Made by a program: the position numbers and the translations under genes. From Megamerina dolium (Eukaryota > Arthropoda > Insecta > Diptera > Megamerinidae), in assembly GCA_963854835.1 (NCBI GenBank), contig OY978529.1:47735821-47799820 (forward strand): a stretch of 64,000 nucleotides of DNA. Reading direction: 5' to 3'. Below the pieces are notes generated by a model. The model had not been told where the DNA came from, did not search any database, and saw only the letters and a program-made list of their open reading frames with translations. Below, in pieces: positions 48,901 through 63,900 of the stretch (within the stretch, counting starts at the first letter, position 1; each line of letters begins with the position of its first letter).

Positions 48901-51900
48901 AAAACAAAATACAATTAGGAAATCAAAAACAATTGCAATCTTTGAATACGATATTTGTTGTTGGACCATATAAACATATTCTCATAAATTGGATGTTGTT
49001 GAATTTTTTTCTCACAGTAAACGGCGTTTAAAAATAATTGTACCTACGTATGAAGAATTTTAATTTAGTGATATAATTAGGTGCTATTTTATTTATTATT
49101 ATATTATATATTTATATTTATTATTATATTTATAAGTTTTTTTGTTTGTTTGTTTATATATTTATGGACAACAAGAATTAACATAAAAACAAAAAATACT
49201 GAATATGTTAAGTAACTACAACTTGACATTGCAATCAGGAAATTAATACGAAAGAATCAGGAATTCAATAATTCAGGAATAGCTCAAAAACTGGACGCCC
49301 TTTATTATTTGTGAGAGACGATTTAGATTCCATGAATAATAAAGTTCAGGCGAAAAGTATGTTTCGTGGTCTAAACGGTTTAGCACTTCAATTTTGACAG
49401 TGACACACAATGGGCTGTGTGAATAAAAGTCTCTGCCTTATACTGTAAAGTTTAAAGTACAAAAAGTGTAAATATAATCGAAGTATATGTGACTATAAAA
49501 AAATCAGCTGACAGCAATCGTTTATCGAATTTGCTACCGTTTAAAAATAAGCAAACTGTTGTTGTTTGTACGAAAGTTTATAATTGTGAAAGATAAAAAA
49601 CAAAACCATAAAATTATATTCTATTATATCTTGAACTAGTTCTTTATTCATGAAACTATTTGAAATAGCTCTCTTAGAAATTATTGAAACAGATTACGTT
49701 CGATTATAATTCGATAAATTCCAGCTAATCCTCTCTAAAGTTGATTAAACTATAAATTGAAGTTCATATTAGAAAATGTGACGAAAAATCTTTAATAGAT
49801 TTTCATAAATATCAAATCTCTCTCTTGGTGTGATCAGCTGCAATCCTTGGCTAATGCACAAACTGATTTTGATACTGCTGTCAGTCTATGTTTAAGATTT
49901 TTTGAAGTGAAATCATGAATTACGAGTATTTCGAAAAACGTTTTGAAGCACTCTTCTTAATTTGTCACCATCGTGGCCCAAAACTAAGCATTCCAACGGC
50001 TGACAAAGTGTTTCAAAAATCAAAGTCATTCGTCCAGCATTGTATGGTGCAATGGAAATGGGAAAAAAATATGTAAATGTTCATTCCAACGTAGCCAAAT
50101 ATCACGTCAATATCAGCAGATTGTTCACTTCTTCGAACAAAATCCAGTTACTTCAGTGTTTCAAACGGCACGAAGAACATTATTGCAACATCAGTTAAGA
50201 TAGCGTTCCAAAATGTAAAAACCTTTCTTGATAGATATTCATATCGAAAGAAGCATGCATTGGAGTAAAGTTATTTACACTGATGAATCATCGTTTTGCT
50301 TATCGGATCCGTTGACTCGTACTTGGTATAAAACTGTAAAACACCCACAGAAGCTTCATATTGAAGCTTCATGGGTGATGACGTGATACATTGGTACATT
50401 GATCAACTCCCAAAGTGCACCATTAACCACCGCGAAAAAGTTTTACAGCACAGGAAACTGTGATTGGTTTCTCTTAGAAGACAATCGCACTGCAAAATAC
50501 ACAAAAGTCATTTGTGCACCGTACCACACCATGTGTGGGAATGTCTTGACAAGCTGAATAAACTTGGTGAAAATAACTAATTATGGATCCTTTGGGTTCC
50601 AGGACATATTTGAGTTGGAGGCTACGATCTAGCGGATAGGCTTGCCAGGGAAGGATCAGCAACACCCTTTATAGGCCCAGAACCCTTCTGTGTTCAGGGC
50701 AAAGGAGCTTTAGCCATGCTCATTAAAAGGAGTGCAAAATCAGAACACAATCATATTGGGGAAAACCTATCAGAGTTGTGCCAATCCAAGACACTCTTAG
50801 GGACCTATAACCTAAAACGATTTGAGGAATGTATCAGTTTAAACAAGAATAATATAAGAATCATCGCGGTATTATTGACAGCACACTGTAGGCTGAATTA
50901 TCACCAAACAAAACTGGGAATCTTCTCGGATGAAACTTGCTGATATTGCAGGGAGGAGAATGAAACTGCAAAACATGTGTTGGGAACGTGCCCAGTACTT
51001 ATGCACACAAGAAAGAAAAACTTTGGGGAATTTATAATACCGGTAATTTCTGCTGAAGTCCATTAGGGTAGGATCTATACTAAACTTTCTTATGGATGCT
51101 GAACTTGCACAATAGACCTAGGATTGCAATGTAATACAACCCTGTAATAATAATAATAATGGAAAGAGCGGCATGGATTCATTAAATGATTTGGCCGCCC
51201 TAGACACCTGGCTGTAATTCAGGCTCCGGAGAAAAATATTCAAAAATTTGAAGTAACTCGCCGCTTTCATTCCAATGTCAATGGAATTGTAGAGTATCAA
51301 GAAGAGTGAATGAAACATTGTTGTTGTTGTACATTAGCCAAGGGATCAGTAAAGTATTTGATGAAAACAGATCCTATTATCGTATTTGTTACACCACCAA
51401 AATTTTATCAATAATTTCGTGAGATTCATAAAAATTTCCCAATAAAATACTCGTTCGTATGCTATTTTCATTTCATTGATAATTCACAGCATTCATTATA
51501 TGCCACAAAAAAATATTTATAGCCATTTGCTAAAAAGTGGAAAATTTCAAAACAGTTTTTTTTTGTTGTTTTTTTTTTTTTTGTTTTTCCCGTATATCTA
51601 TCTATCTATTATACTGCTGTACTCGTACTTTTAAGTATCTTAAGGAAATCTCAACCGGTTGTTGGTGTGAGTTTTTGAGCGAATCACGTGAACATCTCTA
51701 AAATGATTATATTATACTACATAAAGAGCAAAAATTTTTATTTAAAATCTTGTTTCTTTTGCAAAGTTATTTACACATTTATGATCGGTGTTTTGAATAA
51801 TTCAAATGAACAAAAACAACGAGCGAAGTGTATAAGAACGAACTGATTTTGATACGATTGTGCTGTTGATTTGAAAACTAAGCACAAGAGTTAAGCTTCT

Positions 51901-54900
51901 CATTTTTATAGATAGATTGTTTTTTTTGTGTGTTTTTGTTGTTTATATATTTTTTATTGCAATGTACGAATATAATTACGCTTTGATTTAGATTATTTAC
52001 ATATTCTTACATATATTTATAATTGAATATTTCTGTGAGTAAATAACTATATTGAAAATGATAAATTATTTTATATATACAGTATTGTGCAAAACTTAAG
52101 CAACTGGCATAGTGCTCTCATTGATTTCAAATTTACTAAAAAATAAAAGCGCTTAGATTGAATGTTTTAATATTTAATTGTTCCTTCATTAAATACATAA
52201 AAAACAACAACAACAAAAGTTCGGCATTCTTACGAAATTAACTGTAAACAACAAAAAACAAATTATACTCATATTTCATCTGTGCAAAACTTAAGCAACT
52301 CGGAGTGCAAAGGTGTTCGATATTTCTTTGTTCAGAAAATTTCGGAGTTTTTTCTGCTTTGTGCATTAACATTGATCTAACTCAGTACAAAAAAGTCTTT
52401 CTTAGCGCACAGTTCTTTCAAACATATTGAAATCCAATATGCAACGTGTCCGTTATAGTCATCAATTTAAGATGAAGGTTATATCGTTATTTAAGGAATG
52501 AAAACCACAGAATGGCATTGCAAAATCATTAAATATCAACAAATCTATGATATCAAGATGGATACGATTATTTGAAAAAACTGGTAGCGTTACAGATCGA
52601 AATTCAGGAGGAAGACCCCAAAAAATTTCTTATAGGGAAGCTATTCAAATTAAAAAATTGATTAAAAAAAATCCGTTCATGTCTTCAAAAGATATAGTAA
52701 ATACTCTTAATTTAAATGTCGATTCAAGCACAGTAAGAAGGCATTTGATTAAAGTTGGTTTAAAAAGCTACAAAGCGGTAAAGAAACCAATGCTTGCACC
52801 AAAACATGTAAAAAAAAGGTATGTTTGGTTTAATGCCTTCAAAACAAAAACAACAACATATATTTTTTTTCCAGACTTGAATTTGCTAAGAAGTACGTGG
52901 GCTGGTCCATAAAAAAGTGGTTTGGCGTACTGTTCAGTGATGAAGTTAAAATAAATTTATTTAATTCAGACGGAATAATAAGAGTTCGACATGCGAAAGG
53001 TGAAGGCCTCAATCCGCGATACTGTAAAAAGACTGCAAAGCATGGAGGAGGGAACGTCATGGTGTGGGCGTGTTTTTCGGGGAGTGGACTTGGTCCGTTG
53101 CATAGGATTGACCACAAAATGGACAGATTTATGTATAAGGACATCTTAGAAACTGCAATGTTGCCTTTTGCGGAATGGAATATGCCACTTCGATGGGTGT
53201 TTCAGCACGACAATGATCCGAAACACACATCGAAGTTTGTGGAGGATTGGCTACAGTCAAATAAGATTCAAGTGCTTGATTGGCCGGCACAATCGCCCGA
53301 CTTGAATCCTATTGAAAATTTGTTTTCAATTTTAAAACGAGGCTTGGGCTCAAAGCGCTTTAAAAATAAAGACGAACTATTTTTAGGCCTCAAAACTGAA
53401 TGGGAAAATATAAATAAATCATATTTAACGAAATTAGTAGCTTCTATGCCTAAAAGGTGTGCTGCAGTAATTAAAAATAAGGGATACTACACAAAATATT
53501 AAAAGTTGCTTAAGTTTTGCACAGATGAAATATGAGTATAATTGGTTTTTTGTTGTTTACAGTTAATTTCGTAAGAATACCAAACTTTTGTTGTTGTTGT
53601 TTTTTATGTATTTAATGAAGGAACAATTAAATATTAAAACATTCAATCTAAGCGCTTTTATTTTTTAGTAAATTTGTAATCAATGAGAGCACTATGCCAG
53701 TTGCTTAAGTTTTGCACAATACTGTATATATTTTGGGATGTGTCTGTTTTTATTTTTGTTAAAGAAAATACATCGTACGTGTGTGCATACAATAAATACA
53801 CATAAGTAGTATATTCAAAAATTCTATTAATAGGCTTGTGGTCTTTGTTATACGTACATTATGAGAAGCTAAATAGGTAAAATGTGATTCGTTGAAAAAT
53901 TTTAATGTAATGTTTAAAATTCGTATTATTTGCAAAACAATCGCTACTCCTTAGATCAAATTATAATAATAATAATAATAATTTTGTTGAACGATATTTT
54001 AGAATTTGGTCAATATTCTTTATACCAACACATGTACATATGAACATAGATTAATTATTTGCATCCACTATCACTGTGCCATATAAGAGAAAAGGTTGTA
54101 GAAAAATACAATAACAATAATAATAAACCACAAAATAACATACAGGTACAATAAAAACAAGCAAAATAGAGTAACGTAAATATCAGCATCAGCTGTTTTG
54201 TGCAAGATAATATAGTAGATGCATTTTTTTTTTTATTATTATAAGTTATTGTTATAAAAAAAAAAAAAAAAAAAAAAACTGCAAAGAAGAAAAATAAAGC
54301 AATTGATTTGCCTCTCTATTTATTTCTTTGCTCTCTCATTCCTCCACTTACGCTCGAAAAGCTCGAATATTTTTCAGTGATTTTCAGTCGTGATGTGTTG
54401 AAGCGATGATGATCATCGGACTATTGATTCCAGACCGCGGAAAATGGTGTTGTGCATATTGTGTCTTCTTCTGCGATTTTTTTTCTACAATAATTCAAAG
54501 CATCTTGATTTGATAAAAATCAATTCGTAATTTAAACAAATCATAATAGAGAAATGTCTAAATTTAAAATATGTACATTTCTTTAAATCAAAGCTATAAA
54601 AACAAAAAAGTACTAAAAAAAAAATATAATAATAATAATACAATAAGTAATTATAAAACAATAAGTGTTATATGAAATATTTAAATGTGATAAAAATTTA
54701 ATTGGAATCTATACAGTGAATATAGCCATAAGTAAATCTATTTAAAGTGTGTTGATTGAGTTTATACACAAAAAAAAAAATGGTTGGCAAAATATTAGCA
54801 CTACGTGAATTGGATAATTTTAGTCGACGCAGCAGCGTCTATGTCGATCCAGAATGTGAAAAATTTTTTGAAATGCCGCTCTTTATTGCGGCCAGCTCTA

Positions 54901-57900
54901 ATGACATTGCAACCAAATGCCACTGTTGGCAATTTAGTCCAGGTAAAACAAAAAAAAACAAAAAAACAACAAAACACCAAACTTATTTTGGTGGCTCGCA
55001 GTTATAATCGATTTGGTTTGACATATTTACCCATACAAAAATCTATTCCAACTTTAAGATTATTCGAACTTTGATTATAATGACGGGCTATTGTATGTAA
55101 TATCAATCAAATATATGTTATATTGTTATTATCGTTGGGGGGATATTGCACCGCGACCTATAAGATCCCCCGATGAATTTTAGTGTTGGTCCTACTTCAC
55201 AGAGTCTAAGTTCATCCTCGGGTATGATCAAATCTCCCAGGTATTTCCTTCTTTTGTGCATCAATGCGGAACAAATTCCTATCACATGTTGTGCGGTCTC
55301 GTCCTCTTCCCTGCAGAACCTGCAGAGAGCATCAGAGAAAATTCCCAGTTTTGTTAGGTGATAATTCAGCCTACAGTGCCCTGTTAATAATCCCATAATG
55401 ATTCGCAAGTTGTTGTTCGTTAGATTCATACAGTCCTCGTAGCGTTTTAGGTTGTATGTCCCTAACGCTAGTTTGGAGTGTGTTGTATGTTGTAAGTATC
55501 GAACGATTTCAAAGAAGTACACTCAGTACATGAAATAATATGTCAGAAACGGTCTAACTTGGACTTGGACGTGGTACTAGTTAGAATATCTATTGAACGA
55601 TCGAATGCGAGGTTATTACTTGTTGCGAAAGTTTCATAAGAACTTTTTATTTCTCGAGATGGGAAAGGATGGGACGGTAAACTCTCAGTTGGTTAACTGC
55701 ACTAATAATAGGACAAGACAATTTCAGGTACCACCCTTGTGTTTCTTGGGTTAACAATTTATTGCTTGAAACGTGGAGCATAACTCATAAAGACAGGCTT
55801 CATAGAACGCGTGATTTCATTATGAGAAAGGAAGTGAATATATTCTGCAACTGACTCCATACTTAGTACACAATCTGAAGGACGAAAAAGGTCTTAGATA
55901 GGTGTTCTGATTCCCTAAATCCCCATATGATGCATAAATATTGTGCGAACAGATAGACAGACATTGCTAAATCGACTCAGATGGCGATCTGATCTGATCA
56001 ATAATGGTGTATATTATTTGGAGAGAAACCACACCCATTATTTTTCGGACTAGACAATTGTAGTGATATATAGTTAGTGAAATCGTAGGAAAAGTTAACG
56101 TTTTTTAATTGGCTAATTCTGATTATAGAAGACTATTGTATAAAATATTCAAATTTTCATTCGATAGCGCAAAATAAAGTTAATAAATAAAAGAAATCTA
56201 CAGCAACACAACCCCACAATAAAAAAAATATAATTACATTATACATGCGAGCTTTTCCATTGCTATTCAAATTATAAAAATAAAAAATGTTCATCGAGTT
56301 CCAATTGTCACAAGTAAAATATTCAGCGATTACATTATTATTGTGACAAGTATTATTTTAAATGGGTTCACTCCCCGGCAGTAACAATTTGCCATGGAAA
56401 AGCTTCTAAAAGAACTCTGTGACAAAGCTCAGAAAAACTGATGTCGCAAGAGTTCTGCCGTTCGAAACCGTCTAAAATAAGTAGATCTCTTCTAATACTG
56501 TCCAAAATTTAACACGCACAACAGTAATGAAAGACAAGCTCGGCCAAAGAGCCCTTCGGGGTTTTAAGTGCCACATATTTATTAATTTTTTTATTATCTT
56601 AAATAACTGTACTCTTGTTTTCCTCTGAAAATATTCAGTTAAATACCATATACATGGCCAGACTACAGTGAGAAGAGGACAAGGAGCCTTTTGACTAGAC
56701 CTAGGGCCGTCATACACAAACTAATAGCAGTATGCACAAGCTACTGGGCCATTGGTACACATGCAGAGAAAATGCATTCACAACGACCATTGCAAAAGCT
56801 GTTACGATATAACCGCTAAGGAGACGATGGAGCATTTCTTGTGCAAATGCCCGGCCTTAACCAGAAACCGATTAACATCCTTAGGTAGCCCCTTTTTTGA
56901 TAACCTAAGACAGGTATCTAAAATAGAGATCTCCCATATCCTTCAATTTATAAACAACTCCGTCTGGTTGTAACATATCCTTCAACATCAGTAGGTCTTA
57001 GCGAGATTTATGGCTCAAAACGTCATTTTGTTTGCTACTTGAGCGACCATATACATAAATGGAACAGGCCAATTACGGCACCACAATAGGGCTTACGGGC
57101 TTACATGGTTTAAGTGAGTCGGCTTAACCGGGCAGTTGCTCCACCCTAAGCTAGCATACCATTAAGAAAGTAATAATATAAGATCAAGATATGAAGAAAT
57201 ATTTTCTGTAAACGTAACGTAAAAAGACTTTCGAATCATTTAATTGCATTTAATTTTTCAAATGGCAAACATTTTTCAAATCTAACGTAGACGTTTTTCT
57301 GACGTGGCAAACCATGTCCTCTAAAACTGGCCACAATTTTTAATCCAGTGGTTTCAAATCGGGACTGCCAAAAGGGACATTCTTTATAGGAAATTAATGC
57401 TGGTAAATTATTTTGGAGCCAAGTTTGGGTCGTTTTAGCTTAGATGATTCTTTTCGGCTCGTGGAATTTCTTCAGATGCTTCCTTAGATTAGTGCATGTA
57501 CATTATCATTTTGCTTGTTAAATTTTTCCTGCAGAGTAAACATTTTTTCACCGATAAACAAAGAAAAAAAAAAAAGACATTTGCATTGTTCCATCTCATT
57601 TTTTTTCAAAGCAGTAGTCATCGAATGTCCGGTACTGCGTTTGAAAGCCCTCAAGTTATTTTTAATAATTCGACTCATGTACTTTTGCGAGACATTCATC
57701 TCCAGGACAATGATTTAATGCTTTCTGAGCGGATTTCGCTGATGACTTCTGATGTTCGAATTGTGGGGAGACGGCACGGCCGATGACGGACTAATGCGCC
57801 TTATCTCGAGCGGACAAAGCGTTTTGGAAACAATTTGGAATTCCCGGTATAGACTAAGCTTTACAGGTTATATTTCATAAACTATGTGGTAATGAGGGGG

Positions 57901-60900
57901 ATTGTTCAATCCTTCTATTGGGATGAGTACGTTCGTTCAATGCCTATATACGTTTTAATTGAAATTCTCGATATATGCCTCACCGTGTAATTTGACATAA
58001 TTGTTTGCAGGCATATATTTTAATGATGTCAATTAATCGCGGTATAAAAACGTTGATTCTAGTTTATACGTAGAGTATATTTACAAATACAAATATACAA
58101 ATATACCTTTGTATATTTATATAAATTCAAATGTTAAGAAGATAATAATCATAAGGATAATATGAGTTAATATTCGTATAAGAATAATGAAAATAATTAT
58201 ATCGTAGCTACATACATAATAATAATAATAATGATTGTCTGTAATGAATATTAATTGAATATGGATGCAACTGACGTAATTTCATTCATTTTATATACAA
58301 TATTTGAAAACTGTAACTACTTACATTATGTACAGGGTGATTTTTTAGCAAATGCAGATTATTGAATTTTAAAATCAAAATTCATGCTTGGTTAAGAAAG
58401 TGTATCGTGCGCTTTCTTGTGTTCATGCCAAAATAGGACCCAGTGTATGAACCATTCGAGGCGCAGCCGCGGTAAAATCATCTTTAGACATTGAATTATA
58501 TAGATCGTTCATAGATCGTTCTATCGACTCAAGTAGAGATTTCATAAATTTCTCTAAATTTTATGTTTTTTAATCAAATCCGAAGGCTCTTAAAAAATCA
58601 TCCTGTACCTATACTCGTACATATTAAGAATAATATGAATTTTATGCAGAATAGCGGATCAATTACTGAACTGAGAAGGAAAGCTGCTTTTAATTGTTGT
58701 TATTATTGCAACGAGTATTGCTGAGAAATAATTTATTTAAAGTAGATGCGACACGGTATGACATACATATATACATTTGTATATTGGTATGCACAATACA
58801 ATAGGGTGGGTCAAATGTGCAAAGTGGAAAAAACCAAAGTAAATTGTATAGCGAAACAAGAATCGATCGTTGATAAAACTACAATCATACAATTATGCAA
58901 AAAAAAAATCGTTTTAATTATTTTTGTACGAATAGAGTTATACTTAGACCAATGGTTTGAATCATCAGTAGCTCATTTTCTTGATACATCTACGATTTGT
59001 GGGTACAAAAAAAAAAAAAAAAAAAAAAATTAACATTGCTCGACCTAGGCTAACTGTTAGGCAATTCTCTTTAATAAAATTGTCCAAATATTTTTGCGCT
59101 ACTTAAAACAAGCAAAATGAAATGACCACTGAAAAAAAAAATGACAAGAATTTAAAAAAAAAAAATATATAGAAAATAAAATTATTTTCAAATTTGTTTA
59201 AATTTATACTGGTTTGTTACATACATACACACATGCTTATCTGTAGAAACAAACAAAAACATTATTATCTGTAGTATGACATTTATTGTTATGGAAATAA
59301 TCATCTAAATGCTTCTTATTTGAGTATTGTTTGTTAATTGTAGGGCATTTGTATTAGCATGTAGAAAATGCATATTAATGTGCATAGCATTACGATAAAT
59401 AGCGTAGAGAGCTTATCGAATATCTACAAAATTACACCCTTCTGAATGTGTGGATCCAATTGTATTTTTTATGTATACATAACTTACCATATCAATGATT
59501 TTGTAAAAAGAAAAAAAAAAACATATACTTACGCACATTTTTTACTAAGAACGTTATTTTTGAAAGAAAAATTACTCAAAAATAATCTATAAAATTTCAG
59601 TTTCATACATACCTACATATGTATGTTATATGTATAATATAAATGTCGATCGATTTGATAGTCTATAAACTAATTAAATACAATCGATCATTGCAAATCA
59701 TACGTCATATATAAACCTAGAGTAATTACTGAAAGAAATTAGTGATACGATATTCTAGGTATGCTCTCTATCATGCAAAATACAACATGTATACATGTAT
59801 ACATACATGTATATGGATACATGTATATATACATCCATATGTATACATGTATCTTTGTGTGTACATGCATTTACCTAGTTCGATAAAGAACACTTGAACG
59901 CCACCAATTGACGAACTGAAATATTTTTATATTTCATTAGTGCTTACTTGAAAAAAATATATTTTTTTTTAGCTATTATTAATATTAAGATAATTTTATA
60001 TACTATTTGCTTACATATAACATACATAGATACATATGTCCGTGGGGCATTATTCCTCAGCTGTCCGAATTTTTATAGTAGAAATTGATTTTTTGCAATT
60101 TTAATATTAAAGTGAAATTTAAAAAATTGTTTTCTTGGCTTTTTTCAAACAGTTTTAATTACCCACCATTGTATAGAATCAATTCGTTTAGTTGAGAGGT
60201 TATTTTCAAAGTATAAATTTCAGCATATTTATGGCATACAAATTTGCATATTGATCTTATCACGCTTGTATCCAAATATTGTAGTCACCGGGGTGTGCTT
60301 AAGTGGACGTAGAAATAATTTATTCATTCGAATGGTGTCCACCTATCCGAAAGCAATTGGGAGAAATACCGAATATCGAAAGAACCAAATATTTGGTTAC
60401 CATTGGAACAACAACAAAAAGTTTATCAAAAAATTCGGTATAAAAAAAAAAAATTTTGAACACCTTGTAATTTGAGACTAGCTAATTACTAAAAGTCTGA
60501 ACATTCCAATTTACCCTTTCATCGCTATATGAGTTAGATATGTTCCGGAAAAATTGTGCATAATACGAAGAAATAATACGGGCTTTAGTTCATAAAACAT
60601 TTGAAAGTAAACGGAAGGCCGCTAAGTGTGTCATTTCACAGGCGGTAATTTAACTGGCATTCATTACATTTTTATATCTCAGTTAGGTTAGGTTAGGTTA
60701 TATGGCTGCCCTCACTCTGAGAGGACACACTTAGGCCATAAAGGCCCATTGTGATACCACCGAACTGTTCTTCCAATAATGTTGTGCGTGTTAAATTTGG
60801 ACAGCATTAGAAGTGACCTATTTATATTAGCCGGTTCCGAACGGCAGAACGCTTGTGACATCACTTTAACTTAGTTTTGTCACACAACCCTTTTAAGAAT

Positions 60901-63900
60901 TATTTTTATTGTCGGATAAAATTGCTAATTCTTGCCGGCAGGTGAGTACCGTTCGAGAGAAGGCACTGAATGGAGCGCATGTAATTATCGCTCGATATTT
61001 TCAAAGGAGAGATTAAAAAGGCAAATACATGGAAATACAAGATGCCAGTGTTCAATCTACCATCTCTAGTTGTAACTGACTCTTGCAAAGAAGGCAAAAT
61101 ACCTCGGAATCATCTTGGACTCCAAACTTTCATGGAAGAGAAACGCGGAACAAAGGTCTAAGATGGCGTTTACCATAGAATTCTCGGGAAAAAATGTCGT
61201 GCAAAACCATATATTCTTCTCTCTTACAAAAAAAATGGACAGCGGGAAAGGAACAGGCATTAATTCGGGGGCATTAGAAATTGAGCGATCTTCCAGACAA
61301 GCCATTTGTCAAGCCGCATAAGTGATTAGGATTATTAACTCTCTCGGAAATAACTACTTGTGTGGGCAGTCAGTAAAATACAAAATTACATTGAGACCAC
61401 CCAAAAGAACAGAAGGTGGAATCTTACCACTGGATGTCGAACATCTTGTAGTATGTAATCCGAACTAAACCGGTGAGAAGGACTGCTTACAGACTATTGT
61501 ATCTTAGGCCTAAACTCTGCCAGATACTGAGGAATAGGAAATGGTGAAACTTCTTCTTTGCGACTAACCCAGCCGTCAGAGAAGATGACTCAAATACATT
61601 GGTGCGATTTTTTTTAATCGAACTCGAAAAACTAACGTATTTGGGACATACCGATATCTTAACTTCTCAATGTCTTCAGGGTGGTTTACAACCGCTAACA
61701 AATATCACAATGGGCCAATAGCGCAACTTGCATATGCAAGCTACTTGTACAATCTGATCTCTTAATACAATATTTTAATTTCTTTATTCGACATTATTGA
61801 AAATAAAATTCAAATAATGTCGAATGACAACTGCAAAGTATTAGATTTTCGATATTACTGCAAAAATGTTTGCAATAATGTCGAAAATTATATAGAATTT
61901 CGACATTATTGTAAATTTTCTTTCAACATTATTGCATTTTTTTTAATTGAAAATAGTGAAATACATTTTATTTTTAAGTCATAAATGTGTGAATTATATT
62001 TAAAATGAATTATATTCATATTTCTCTCTTTTGTTTTAGGAAAGGAGCCCGCATTGCGAACTTTTACAGAAATACAACAACTGCTGCAACTGGGAAAAAA
62101 GCGTGACGTTAAGAGTATACTAAGAGAAAATTCGTGGCCCATCAACTCATCAATACGTTCACAATTATGGCCAGCATTATGTGCTCAACATCAGACCAAA
62201 CAGAACATGTTGGACGGCTTCTATTGGGAAATGGTACACCAGGTGAGTAGTTTAATGCAGCATTATTTTCCAAAAACAACATATACCAGTGTACTAATTA
62301 CTTACTTAATGACATACTTAGGTGTTTGGCACTACGGAATTGTCGGAGAAACCCATAATGTTGCCGGCATTTGTTGATGCTGCGCATTGTTTAACTTATC
62401 ATTTAACGCGTACGGGACGAGCAGTAGCTGATCGCATTGTTAATGTATTAGGCTTTGATTGTCCTGACATTACATACAGTCCAGTATTGTATCCGATCAC
62501 ATCGATTTTATTGCATTTTATGTCGGGTAAGTAAAATATTTTGGTCTTTTATTTGGTTGCAAACACAAAAGTGGAATGAATTTTTTCAAACATCTCTCGG
62601 TGCTCAGTGTCTGTTTTGTGCACAAAAATTTTAATTAATTTTTCCATCTATGTATTTGTAAATAAAATAATAATATCCATCGTAAAGAACGCACAACACG
62701 GCATACATACATACATACGTATTTAGATATTTTTATTGACATTGTTGTGGGTGGTAAATTTTCGTTGCTCATTCATATTCGGTTTTTTTATTTATTTATT
62801 TTGTTCTCAGAAAGCAAAAAAAAAAAAAAACACCAAAACTATTTAAAAATTTATAAATTTCTGTTTGTTTTGTTTCTGCTTAAAAACAAATGTAAGAGCC
62901 AATGTGAAAACAAAAATAGGTTGGCCCAGTAGAAAGAACACAAAAAGAAAAAAAATATGAAAATGAAAACAAAACAAAAACGTTTAATGAACCTTATCAG
63001 ACCGTTTACTTTTAAATAAATAACTTCAATTGACCTCCATTATCAATAATAGGACATATTGCTCTTATCACCAGCATTATTATTATTTTGTATTACATAT
63101 ATACATAGCATATACATATTTACCTATATATAAGTACATGTACATATGTAATCTTATTATTTAACACTTGTACTCCTAAATGTGCATGTGACTTTGTAAT
63201 GAAGTAGTTTGTTTTGATTTATTTTTTCTTCTACACATGTTTTATCAGAATAATGTTTAAAATATCTTAATTTTATTATAGTTTCTTTTTTTTTTTATTT
63301 GCATTTTCATAATTGATATTAATTATATATCACTTGTCTAATTCTAGTATTTTCAAATTGAAATGGATGATTGGGGTGGTTATAAATTTAATGAATTATC
63401 AATCATTATATGATCGCGGAAGCGACGCATTAATAAGAAGGCATCCAGTGTTGATCTAAAAACTTAGACAATATTTAAATACTGTATTTACTTACATAGA
63501 CGACTATTGATATTTCTAATTTGGCTAATGACAAATCAAATGTTCATGTTAATCCAATTTACGCGTTCGCTCACTAACGTTTCAATATTATTCAATATGT
63601 GTGTATGGATGTGTGGGTACAAATATATTTTGTATATCATATATACATATATATATATTAATTTTGAATAAATCAACAAAGTAAATACATGTATTGCCAT
63701 CTACATAGTAATAGCGTATGTATATTATATTTCAATAAAGGTTGTTTTGAAATGATTTTTTCATATGATCAAGGAAAGAATAATATTCATAATAATATCA
63801 TACATATATTTATATGTTGTTCTAAAATCGTAGCATAACATAATGAAGCCTGAACCAAATTCCTGTAGAATATCAGTATACAAGCTTTACGAGGTCTTCT

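Noticed and set aside
52547..52912. Transposase first part as a separate 121-codon gene ending in SKDI...STWAGP
   Set aside because: The end reads through the 56-base intron; splicing joins it to the second part with conserved blocks on both sides.
57496..57786. Plus-strand 96-codon frame as a host exon
   Set aside because: Opposite strand of a decayed transposase; no splice sites or conserved motif.
60682..60700. Interstitial telomere repeat
   Set aside because: Only three TTAGG units, always at the end of a repeat family copy; more simply a SINE tail than telomeric DNA.
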